A DNA stretch of 64,000 bases from assembly GCA_050330205.1 (NCBI GenBank), contig JBHJOA010000012.1:1-64000 (forward strand), written 5' to 3'. This stretch comes from Pelagibius sp050330205. GTDB lineage: Bacteria; Pseudomonadota; Alphaproteobacteria; Kiloniellales; Kiloniellaceae. Below the pieces are notes generated by a model. It was not told where the DNA came from. It made no database searches and worked only from the letters and a program-made list of their open reading frames with translations. A program made the position numbers and the translations under genes. How positions within the stretch are numbered: the first letter of the stretch is position 1; each line of letters starts with the position of its first letter. Below are positions 36,417 through 43,636 of this stretch, piece by piece.

Positions 36417-37685
36417 ATGTCCGCAGCCATCGAGACCTTCACCCGCCGCGAATCGGAAATCCGCAGCTACTGCCGCAGCTTTCCGACGGTCTTCGCGCGC
36501 GCCCAGGGCGCCGAATTGATCGGCGAGGACGGCCGCCGCTACATCGACTTCCTGGCCGGGTGCTCGACGCTGAACTACGGACACAACGATGCCGACATGA
36601 AGCTGGCGCTGGTGGATTACATCCTGCGCGACGGCGTCACCCACGGCCTGGACATGTACACCACGGCCAAGGCCGAGTTCATCGCCGCCTTCGAGAAGCT
36701 GATCCTTCAGCCGCGCGACATGGACTACCGGCTGCAGTTTACCGGCCCGACCGGTGCCAACGCCGTCGAAGCAGCTCTAAAGCTCGCCCGCAAGGTGACA
36801 GGCCGCCGCAACGTAGTCGCCTTCACCAACGGCTTCCACGGCGTCACCCTGGGGGCGCTGGCCTGCACCGGCAACGGCTATCATCGCGGCGGCGCCGGCC
36901 TGCCGCTGGAGGGCGTGACGCGCATGCCCTACGACGGCTTTCTGGGAGACGGCGTCGACGGCCTGGAGATGCTCGACCGCATGCTGGAGGATCCCTCCGG
37001 CGGTCTCGAGGCGCCGGCCGCCTTCATCGTCGAGACCGTGCAGGGCGAAGGCGGCCTCAACGTCGCCTCGGCGGCGTGGATGCGCGCCCTGGAGAAGCTC
37101 GCGCGCAAGCACGGCAGCCTGCTGATCGTCGACGACATCCAGGCCGGCTGCGGGCGCACCGGCACGTTCTTCTCCTTCGAGGAAATGGGCATCTCGCCGG
37201 ACATCGTGACCCTGGCGAAGTCGCTGTCCGGCATGGGCCTGCCCTTCGCCATGGTGCTGCTGAAGCCGGAGCACGACATCTGGCAACCGGCCGAGCACAA
37301 CGGCACCTTCCGAGGCAACAACCACGCCTTCGTCACCGCCAGGGTGGCGCTGGAGAAGTTCTGGAAGGACGACGCCTTCGCCGCCCAGGTCCGCGCCAAG
37401 GGCGAGCACCTGGACAAGCGCCTCGCGAAGATCGCCCGCAAGCAGGGCTACTCGACCAAGGGCCGTGGCATGTTCCGCGGCATCGACGTCGGCCGCGGCG
37501 AGACGGCCTCGGCGATCTGTGCCGCCTGCTTCGAGCGCGGGCTGATCATCGAGACCTCCGGCGCCCACGACGAGGTCGTCAAGGTGCTGGCCCCGCTGAC
37601 CATCAAACAGGAGCAACTCGACGCCGGCCTTGATATCCTGGCGGAAGCTTTCGAGGAAGTTCATCGCTCGGCCGCGGCCGCCTAG
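36417..37685 (+). CDS. ectB: Diaminobutyrate-2-oxoglutarate transaminase
   Basis: A 422-residue PLP enzyme (class III aminotransferase) that converts aspartate semialdehyde to L-2,4-diaminobutyrate, first committed step of ectoine synthesis. The PLP-binding stretch is IVTLAKSLSGMGLPFAMV; other class III blocks are LQFTGPTGANAVEAALKLARK, IVETVQGEGGLN and LLIVDDIQAGCGRTG. Located 59 bases after ectA. The true N-terminus is MSAAIETFTRRESEIRSYCR, as in other EctB proteins; the longer open frame upstream overlaps ectA and is ignored. Confidence 0.97.
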   Translation: MSAAIETFTRRESEIRSYCRSFPTVFARAQGAELIGEDGRRYIDFLAGCSTLNYGHNDADMKLALVDYILRDGVTHGLDMYTTAKAEFIAAFEKLILQPRDMDYRLQFTGPTGANAVEAALKLARKVTGRRNVVAFTNGFHGVTLGALACTGNGYHRGGAGLPLEGVTRMPYDGFLGDGVDGLEMLDRMLEDPSGGLEAPAAFIVETVQGEGGLNVASAAWMRALEKLARKHGSLLIVDDIQAGCGRTGTFFSFEEMGISPDIVTLAKSLSGMGLPFAMVLLKPEHDIWQPAEHNGTFRGNNHAFVTARVALEKFWKDDAFAAQVRAKGEHLDKRLAKIARKQGYSTKGRGMFRGIDVGRGETASAICAACFERGLIIETSGAHDEVVKVLAPLTIKQEQLDAGLDILAEAFEEVHRSAAAA

Positions 37686-37700
37686 AGGAGAAGCGCATCG

Positions 37701-38093
37701 ATGATCGTCAGAGACTACAACGAAGCCAGGAACGGCGAGCGCCGCGTGGTGTCGGACGGCTGGGAAAGCGTGCGCCTGCTGCTCAAGGGCGACAACATGG
37801 GCTTCAGCTTTCACATCACCACCATCTACCAGGGCGCCGAGCTCCAGATGCACTACAAGAATCACCTGGAATCGGTCTACTGCATTTCCGGCGAAGGCTC
37901 GATCGAGGACTGCGTCACCGGCGAGGTGCACGAGATCCGGCCCGGCGTAATGTACGCCCTCGACAAGCACGACAAGCACATCCTGCGCGGCAGAACCGAG
38001 ATGATCATGGCCTGCTGCTTCAATCCGCCGGTCACCGGCAAGGAAGTGCATGGGCCGGACGGTGCCTATGCCTTGGAGGATGACGCGGCCTGA
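37701..38093 (+). CDS. ectC: L-ectoine synthase
   Basis: A 130-residue cupin-fold, metal-dependent cyclase that closes N-gamma-acetyl-diaminobutyrate to ectoine, the last step. Opening MIVRDYNEARNGERRV and the cupin stretches HYKNHLESVYCISGEGSIED and MYALDKHDKHILRG are typical of the family. Sits 15 bases after ectB and about 50 bases before the aspartokinase gene. No ectD hydroxylase follows, so hydroxyectoine synthesis is not encoded here. Confidence 0.97.
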   Translation: MIVRDYNEARNGERRVVSDGWESVRLLLKGDNMGFSFHITTIYQGAELQMHYKNHLESVYCISGEGSIEDCVTGEVHEIRPGVMYALDKHDKHILRGRTEMIMACCFNPPVTGKEVHGPDGAYALEDDAA

Positions 38094-38142
38094 TGCCGCG
38101 ACCACAGCCGTCCGTGCAGGTTTTTCCAGGAGAGTTTCGAGC

Positions 38143-39636
38143 GTGACCCAAGCAGCGAATCGACAGCGCAGCGACAATCAGAACGGCGCCCCCACGCCGC
38201 GTCACAGCGTCCACAAAATCGGCGGCACTTCGATGTCCGCTGTCGATATCGTGGTCGACAACATCGTGCTCGGCCCCGACGCCAAGGACGATCCCTACAA
38301 CCGCGTCTTCGTGGTCTCCGCCTACAGCGGCATGACCGATCTGCTTCTGGAGCACAAGAAGACCGGCGCCGCCGGCGTCTATGCCCTCTACGCGGGCTCC
38401 GAGAGCGAGTGGGCCTGGGGCGACGCCCTGACCCGGACCGGGGCGGCGATGCGCGAGAAGAACCGCGAGGTGCTCGAGGATCCCAGCGACATCGCGCTGG
38501 CCGACCGCTTCGTAGAGGAGCGTATCGAGGGCGTGCGCAGCTGCCTCATGGACCTGCGGCGCCTCTGCTCCTTCGGCCACTTCAAGCTGCCGGAACACCT
38601 GATGACCGTGCGCGAGATGCTGAGCGGCATCGGCGAGGCGCATAGCGCCTACAACCTGATGCTGCGGCTCTGCCGCGCCGGCGTGAACGCGGTCTTCGTG
38701 GACCTGACCGGCTGGCGCGAGAGCGACCGCAAGGCGCTGGACCGGCGCATCGCCGAGGCCTTCGAGCCGTTCGACCTGACGCGCCAGCTGCCCATCGTCA
38801 CCGGCTACGCGCAGTGCGAGGAGGGACTGGTCGGCCTCTACGGCCGCGGCTACAGCGAACTCACCTTCTCGCGCATCGCCGTCGAGACCGGGGCGCGCGA
38901 GGCGGTGATCCACAAGGAGTTCCACCTCTCCTCCGCCGACCCGAAACTGGTCGGCAAGGATAAGGTGCGGCCGATCGCCGAGACCGACTACGACGTCGCC
39001 GACCAGCTTTCCAACATGGGCATGGAGGCGATCCATCCCAGCGCCGCGAAGGGCCTGCGCCAGGCGCGCATTCCGCTGCGCATCATGAACACCTTCGAGC
39101 CGGACGACCCGGGCGCGGTGATCCGCGGCGACCTGGAGGCGACGGCGCCGGCCGTCGAATTGATCACCGGCATCAAGGGCGTCTACGCCTTCGAGTTCTT
39201 CGAACAGGACATGGTCGGCGTCAAGGGCTACGACGCGGCGATCCTGGAGGCCTTGAAGCGCCACAAGGCCCGCATCGTCTCCAAGACTTCCAATGCCAAC
39301 ACCATCACCCACTTCCTCAAGGGGTCGGCCAAGGCGGTAAAGCGCGTCGAGGAGGACCTCAACGCCCGCTTCCCCTCGGCCTCGATCACCTCGCGCAACG
39401 TGGCGGTGGTCTCGGTCATCGGCCGGGACCTGCGCCTGCCGGCGCTCGGCGCCCGCGTGCTCGCCGCCCTCGCCGAGGCGGGAATCGAGCCGCTCGGCTT
39501 CAACGACCTCATGCGCAAGGTCGACATGCAGGTGATCGTCGACGAGGGCGACCACGACGCCTGCATTCGTGCCCTGCACCGGGCGCTGATCGAGAAAGCG
39601 GCGGCGGACGCCCCGCGCCTCAGCGCCGCCGCCTGA
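38143..39636 (+). CDS. ask: Ectoine-dedicated aspartate kinase
   Basis: A 497-residue aspartokinase of the Ask_Ect type found only with ect genes, supplying aspartyl phosphate for the pathway in a form thought to escape normal feedback control. N-terminal kinase signature KIGGTSMSAVD at about residues 25-35; catalytic-domain text VFVVSAYSGMTDLLLEHKK; C-terminal ACT domains from about 360 (SKTSNANTITHFLKG, VAVVSVIG). GTG start after CCAGGAGAG. Last gene of the ectABC-ask unit; asd is not in the window. Confidence 0.95.
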   Translation: MTQAANRQRSDNQNGAPTPRHSVHKIGGTSMSAVDIVVDNIVLGPDAKDDPYNRVFVVSAYSGMTDLLLEHKKTGAAGVYALYAGSESEWAWGDALTRTGAAMREKNREVLEDPSDIALADRFVEERIEGVRSCLMDLRRLCSFGHFKLPEHLMTVREMLSGIGEAHSAYNLMLRLCRAGVNAVFVDLTGWRESDRKALDRRIAEAFEPFDLTRQLPIVTGYAQCEEGLVGLYGRGYSELTFSRIAVETGAREAVIHKEFHLSSADPKLVGKDKVRPIAETDYDVADQLSNMGMEAIHPSAAKGLRQARIPLRIMNTFEPDDPGAVIRGDLEATAPAVELITGIKGVYAFEFFEQDMVGVKGYDAAILEALKRHKARIVSKTSNANTITHFLKGSAKAVKRVEEDLNARFPSASITSRNVAVVSVIGRDLRLPALGARVLAALAEAGIEPLGFNDLMRKVDMQVIVDEGDHDACIRALHRALIEKAAADAPRLSAAA

Positions 39637-39721
39637 GGCGGGAATCCCGGCGTTTGCCCAAGCCGGGTCGGTTTCGCTAAAGTCACGCCCGAGAATCGAT
39701 CAATCTGAAGCGAGGCGCGAC

Positions 39722-40153
39722 ATGACCGACGGCCTGGACCGGGCGGAGCTGATTTCCCTGCTGGAGACCCTGGGCAGCGATAACGACGAGGAGGTCCTGG
39801 CCGCCGCCCGCGTGCTGGACACCAAGGTGGCCGCCGCCGGCACCTCCTGGAGCGTGCTGCTGGCCTCCGGAATCGGCCTCGACGACGAGGATGATGACGA
39901 GGACGGGGACGGGGCGCCGGAGGAGGACGACGAGGCCGAAGAACCGGACGGCGCCGGCAGCGGGCTGCCCGCCGACGCGGCGGCCAAGAATGCCGAGACC
40001 CTGGCGCTGATCAACAAGCTGCTGTCCCGCGGCGGCCACTCCAACGACCTGCGGCAGGAGCTCGAGGACTACAAGACCGACATCGCCGAGGGCGAGTTCA
40101 CCGACCGCGACCACAAGTACATCCGCGCCCTCTACAAGCGCCTGTCGGGCTGA
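39722..40153 (+). CDS. Acidic hypothetical protein downstream of the ectoine operon
   Basis: A 143-residue soluble protein of unknown function. Residues 1-50 are helical (LISLLETLGSDNDEEVLAAARVL), residues 54-77 are almost entirely Asp/Glu, and residues 86-143 form a second helical block ending YIRALYKRLSG. The N-terminal pattern (a short helix, a gap, then an ALAAARVL-type helix) resembles small DUF2786-like modules, weakly. It begins 85 bases after ask on the same strand, so read-through from the ectoine operon is possible. Strong acidity fits a high-salt cytoplasm but is not evidence of function. Confidence 0.7.
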   Translation: MTDGLDRAELISLLETLGSDNDEEVLAAARVLDTKVAAAGTSWSVLLASGIGLDDEDDDEDGDGAPEEDDEAEEPDGAGSGLPADAAAKNAETLALINKLLSRGGHSNDLRQELEDYKTDIAEGEFTDRDHKYIRALYKRLSG

Positions 40154-40176
40154 CGGGCGGTCGCCGGGCGCGGACG

Positions 40177-40641
40177 ATGGCCAAGCGGCTCCTCATCGTC
40201 GCCCACGTCCCTTCCGAGAACACCACGAAGCTGCGCGACGCGGTGGTCGCCGGCGCGCGCGCGCCGGACATCGATGGCGTCGAGGTGCGCAGCCTCACGC
40301 CTTTCGAAGCGGGACCGGAGGACGTGCTGGCGGCCGACGGCGTCATCCTCGGCACCACCGAGAACCTCGGCTACATGAGCGGCGCCCTGAAGGACTTCTT
40401 CGACCGCAGCTACTACGGTGTGATCGAGAAGACCGAGGGCCTGCCCTACGCCCTCTACATCCGCGCCGGCAAGGACGGCACCGGCACCCGGCGCGGCGTC
40501 GAGACTATTGTCACCGGGCTGCGCTGGCGCGCCGTCCAGGAGCCGCTGATCTGCCGCGGCGCATGGCAGGACCGCTTCGTCGACGACTGCCGCGACCTCG
40601 GCATGGCCATGGCCGCCGGCCTGGAGGCGGGGATTTTCTAG
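40177..40641 (+). CDS. Flavodoxin-fold / NADPH-dependent FMN reductase family protein
   Basis: A 154-residue cytoplasmic protein with the flavodoxin-like start LLIVAHVPSENTTKL (FMN-phosphate loop) and the second FMN-contact region GTTENLGYMSGALKDFFDRSYY, as in NADPH-dependent FMN reductases. Lies 23 bases downstream of the acidic protein gene on the same strand and is convergent with the following hydrolase. Electron donor and acceptor unknown. ATG start with little ribosome site. Confidence 0.82.
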   Translation: MAKRLLIVAHVPSENTTKLRDAVVAGARAPDIDGVEVRSLTPFEAGPEDVLAADGVILGTTENLGYMSGALKDFFDRSYYGVIEKTEGLPYALYIRAGKDGTGTRRGVETIVTGLRWRAVQEPLICRGAWQDRFVDDCRDLGMAMAAGLEAGIF

Positions 40642-40657
40642 CCAGTGCCTCGGAGAC

Positions 40658-41413
40658 TCAGCTACCGACCAGGTTGGCGGCGAGGAAATCCTGGAAAGCC
40701 TGCCAGGACTTGGTGTCGGCGACCTCCCGGTAGGCCTGCGAGTCGAACACCGTGAAGGCGTGCGGGGCGCCGGAGTAGACCTGGATCTCGTAAGTGATGC
40801 CGGCAACCTCGAGCTCCTTCGACAGGTCCGCCACGTGGTCCATGGTGACCGAGCTGTCGGCACCGCCGTGGGCGATGAGCAGAGGCGGAGTCGAGGCGGC
40901 GTAGCCCTGCCCCTCCGGGGTGGTCAGGCCGCCGTGGAAGGAGACATAGCCGGCAATCCCGTCTGCCTGGCCCGCGCGCGCCATCTCCAGCGCCGCGGCA
41001 CCGCCGAAGCAGTAGCCCATGACCACCGCCTGGCCGCTGTAGCGCTCCCGCGCCGCCTGCAGGCCGCCCATCAGCAGGCTGCGCATCTTTTCGCGGTCGC
41101 CATAGAGCTTGCCGGTCTCGGCGCGGCGATCGTCCACGCTTTCAGGGCGGTTGCCCTTGCCGAAGAGGTCGACGGCGAAGGCGTCGTAGCCCATCGCCGC
41201 CAGCATCTCGGCGCGCCGCTCCTCGTAGCCGGTGAGGCCGTCCCAATCGTGGATGATCAGCACCAGCCCCTTGGAGTCGCCCTCCGCAGGGGCACTGTAG
41301 CCCTCGTAGTCGGCGCCGCCGACGCTATAGGTCACGCTCTCCCCCGCCTGCACGGCAAAGGGCAGCACGGCCGCCGCGATCCCCAGTGCCGAAAGCCTCA
41401 AAGCAAGCCTCAT
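40658..41413 (-). CDS. Exported dienelactone-hydrolase family protein
   Basis: A 251-residue alpha/beta hydrolase with an N-terminal signal peptide (about residues 1-23, ending FAVQA). Nucleophile cysteine 135 lies in GYCFGGAA; a late PHAFTV supplies the probable histidine and HGGADSSV the aspartate region. Secreted members of this family are usually of unknown substrate. The start at MRLALRL after GGAGATG-like sequence is chosen because the signal peptide begins there, although the frame runs 14 codons further up. Confidence 0.85.
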   Translation of the reverse strand: MRLALRLSALGIAAAVLPFAVQAGESVTYSVGGADYEGYSAPAEGDSKGLVLIIHDWDGLTGYEERRAEMLAAMGYDAFAVDLFGKGNRPESVDDRRAETGKLYGDREKMRSLLMGGLQAARERYSGQAVVMGYCFGGAAALEMARAGQADGIAGYVSFHGGLTTPEGQGYAASTPPLLIAHGGADSSVTMDHVADLSKELEVAGITYEIQVYSGAPHAFTVFDSQAYREVADTKSWQAFQDFLAANLVGS

Positions 41414-41520
41414 CTCCGCTCTCCCTTGTCGCTGGGTGGGTTTCCACTCCGACAAACTAGGGCGGCCCCGGCGATTGTTAAGCCCGGGGGGTGTCGAGCC
41501 GAAAGCTGCGACGGAAAGAG

Positions 41521-41553
41521 CACAAGCAAAAGGGCCGCCCGGCGGGGCGGCCC
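41521..41553 (-). terminator. Intrinsic terminator of the phasin gene
   Basis: A 9-bp perfect stem (41532-41540 with 41545-41553) and a four-base loop, followed on the minus strand by TTTTGCTTG. It lies about 40 bases after the phasin stop codon. The strength suggests a highly expressed monocistronic message. Confidence 0.8.
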
Positions 41554-41594
41554 TCAGGTGCTTTTCGGAAGAAACTGCCGGCGCGAAGGCTGGC

Positions 41595-42101
41595 TTACTT
41601 CTTCTTCGCGGTCTTCTTGATCTCGCTGGTCAGCTCGCCGAAGCTCTCGCTGACGCGGCTGGAGATCAGGTTGGCGGCCTCGCCGTTCGCCTTGTTCGCC
41701 ATCTCGGTCAGCTCGCGAAGGTTGACCAGAGCAGCCTCGTAGACGCCCTTGGCCAGTTCGGCCTGCTTGACCAGCTTGTCCTGCGGGGTCTCGGCAGAAT
41801 TCAGCTCGGCCAGCGCCTTGGAGGCGTCCTCGACGCCCTTGCGGACGATCTCAGCCTGGCGGCGGATCACCGCCTGGGCGCCTTCCAGCGCGATCTTGTT
41901 GGCCGAAGCGAAAGCCTCGAGGTTGCGCTTCTGGTACTCGACCAGGGCCTGGGCGTCGAGCCCCGGCACCTTGAACTGGTCGGCGGCCTTGGCGAAATCG
42001 AACTTCTCCCATTGCTCGGCGAGCTTGCTGGGATCCATGAAGGCGGCGAAATCGAACTTGGAGAAATCACCGTTCAGAAAGGGGTTACCGGAAACGGCCA
42101 T
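41595..42101 (-). CDS. Phasin (polyhydroxyalkanoate granule-associated protein)
   Basis: A 168-residue amphipathic helical protein of the phasin_2 type that coats PHA granules. Text: GNPFLNGDFSKFDFAAFMDPSKLAEQWEKFDF with repeated FDF/W motifs, then DAQALVEYQKRNLEAFASANKIALEGAQAVIRRQAEI, and a lysine-rich end KKTAKKK. The start at MAVSGNPF has GAGGAGC upstream; an in-frame ATG six codons earlier is possible. It has its own promoter, two TGC-N3-GCA sites and a strong terminator. PHA synthase genes are not in the window. Confidence 0.92.
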   Translation of the reverse strand: MAVSGNPFLNGDFSKFDFAAFMDPSKLAEQWEKFDFAKAADQFKVPGLDAQALVEYQKRNLEAFASANKIALEGAQAVIRRQAEIVRKGVEDASKALAELNSAETPQDKLVKQAELAKGVYEAALVNLRELTEMANKANGEAANLISSRVSESFGELTSEIKKTAKKK

Positions 42102-42154
42102 GACTTGGGGGCTCCTCATCCCTGGCGGGGATATTCCCCGCGGTCAATCAATGT

Positions 42155-42163
42155 TGCATCGCA
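42155..42163. promoter_or_regulatory. TGC-N3-GCA operator, downstream copy
   Basis: TGCATCGCA, flanked by further matches to the upstream palindrome (TTGC...GCACAA). It falls about 10-30 bases after the predicted transcription start of the phasin gene. The TGC-N3-GCA core is what I recall for PhaR/PhbF repressors, which release DNA when PHA granules form. Confidence 0.55.
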
Positions 42164-42182
42164 CAAAACTGGGCGTGACCGT

Positions 42183-42211
42183 GATATAGGCCGGCATATG
42201 TACGCGGTCAA
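42183..42211 (-). promoter_or_regulatory. Phasin promoter
   Basis: On the minus strand TTGACC (42211-42206), 17 bases, then TATATC (42188-42183). Transcription would begin near 42176, giving a leader of about 75 bases before the phasin ATG. Operators lie on both sides of it. Confidence 0.65.
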
Positions 42212-42218
42212 GCATTTT

Positions 42219-42233
42219 TTGTGCACTGCACAA
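42219..42233. promoter_or_regulatory. 15-bp perfect palindrome upstream of the phasin -35 box
   Basis: TTGTGCACTGCACAA: seven-base arms around a central C, containing TGC-ACT-GCA. It ends eight bases upstream of the -35 hexamer. Together with the copy at 42155 it brackets the promoter, suggesting repression by looping or double occupancy by a PhaR-type protein. Confidence 0.6.
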
Positions 42234-42338
42234 TAGATTTTTCGGCGGAAACCCTGAGGATCCCTTCAGATCCGCGTGCATCTGCGAGATTTGTTAACCA
42301 TATGAGCCACTTGCGCGCGGCTCCCGGCCCCGGGCGGG

Positions 42339-42983
42339 TCAGGCGGCGGCGCCGCGCGGCCGGGCGCTTCTGAGGCGGCCGATCAGGGCGTCTGCCCGGG
42401 CCAGCTGCTTGTCGAGGTGGGCCATGGTCTTCGCCATGTCGTCGCTGTCGTCGCGCAGCCACACCCGCAGCGTCGAGAGATAGATGGCAGAAAGACCCTT
42501 CACGCGCAGGATCCCGCGGCAGCCGGTGGTGGAGAAGCCGGCGGCCTCCAGCGTCGCCGCCATGGAGCGGCCGAGCCGGCCGAGCCCACAGCAGGTGGCC
42601 AGGGGATCGCGCAGCTGGTCCTGCAGAATGATGCCCAGCGCCTCGCGGTGGGGCTGCAGGGCGTCGAAGCGGCGCATCACCACGTCGAACAGCCGGTCGC
42701 GGGCGGGGGTGTCGAGGCCCTCGCCCTCCTCCGCCAGCATCGCCGCATCGACCCGCGCGGCGAAACCGCCGAGGATGGCCTGCTTGGAGGAAAACACCGG
42801 GTAGACCTTCGACAGCGGCAGCCCGGCGGCCTCGGCGATCTCCGCCAGGGAGAGGTCGCGCCAGCCGCGCTCCGCGACCAGGGCGAAAGCGGTGTCGATG
42901 ATCGCTTCGCGCAGGTCGGCCGGAGCCTTCTTCCTGGCGGAAGCCTTCCCGGCGGCTTTCTTCTTGGCGGGTTTCCTTACCAT
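42339..42983 (-). CDS. TetR/AcrR-family transcriptional regulator
   Basis: A 214-residue regulator with a lysine/alanine-rich leader (residues 1-22), a TetR helix-turn-helix (IIDTAFALVAERGWRDLSLAEIAEAAGLPLSKVYPVFSSKQAI) and a helical ligand-binding domain whose C-terminal text (GILRVKGLSAIYLSTLRVWLRDDSDDMAKTMAHLDKQL, in two helices) resembles the COQ9-like group of this family. It lies upstream of the phasin gene in the same direction with a 237-base gap, so a regulatory link to PHA is possible but unproven. Confidence 0.85.
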   Translation of the reverse strand: MVRKPAKKKAAGKASARKKAPADLREAIIDTAFALVAERGWRDLSLAEIAEAAGLPLSKVYPVFSSKQAILGGFAARVDAAMLAEEGEGLDTPARDRLFDVVMRRFDALQPHREALGIILQDQLRDPLATCCGLGRLGRSMAATLEAAGFSTTGCRGILRVKGLSAIYLSTLRVWLRDDSDDMAKTMAHLDKQLARADALIGRLRSARPRGAAA

Positions 42984-43047
42984 TTCCGGCGATCCTCCTG
43001 CTCCCTAATCTAGGGGTCGGGGCCGGCAATGCAAAGGCCTGCCCTGG

Positions 43048-43539
43048 CTACCCGACCTTCTTCAGTTCGGCGACGCACCCGCCGGTGAGGGCGACGAGGG
43101 CCTCAGGGGTGAGCCGGAACACGGCGTTGGGCGTGCCGGCGGCGGCCCAGATCTCGGAAAGCGCCATCAGGTCGGCGTCGATGAAGACCACCGGCGCCTC
43201 GCGGTGGCCGACCGGCGGCACGCCACCGATGGCAAAGCCGGTCTTCTGCCGCACGAAGTCGGCGTCGGCCCGCGCCAGCTTCTCGCCCAGCAGGCGGCCC
43301 ACCGCCTTCTCGTCGACCCGGTTGGCGCCGCTGGCCATCACCAGCACCGGACGCCCGCTGTCGCCGGCGCGGAAGATCAGCGACTTGGCGATCTGTGCCA
43401 CGCCGCAGCCGATCGCCGCGGCGGCCTCTTCCGAGCTGCGCGTCGAGGCGGGAAACTCGCTGACGCGAAAATCGAAGCCGGCGGCCTCGATGGCCGCCTG
43501 CACGCGCCGGGCACTGTCTTTCAGGTGTGTGTCGCTCAT
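43048..43539 (-). CDS. YbaK/EbsC-family deacylase-like protein
   Basis: A 163-residue protein of the YbaK/ProX editing-domain superfamily, whose members hydrolyse mischarged aminoacyl-tRNA. Visible blocks: CGVAQIAKSLIFRA, VLVMASGANRVDEKAV and KTGFAIGGVPPVGHREAPVVFID with the characteristic GGVPPxGH. The conserved lysine in AKSLIF is present. Subfamily (Cys-tRNA, Ala-tRNA or other specificity) is not determinable here. The start MSDTHLK is supported by context; the frame extends 20 codons upstream. Confidence 0.88.
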   Translation of the reverse strand: MSDTHLKDSARRVQAAIEAAGFDFRVSEFPASTRSSEEAAAAIGCGVAQIAKSLIFRAGDSGRPVLVMASGANRVDEKAVGRLLGEKLARADADFVRQKTGFAIGGVPPVGHREAPVVFIDADLMALSEIWAAAGTPNAVFRLTPEALVALTGGCVAELKKVG

Positions 43540-43636
43540 CCGATGTCTCTCCGTGGCGGCATGCGGCGACCTTGAGTGATGCCGCATGCGCCAGCGCAAG
43601 ACAATGCCCTGGATGAAAGCCGACCGAAGGGCCGAC

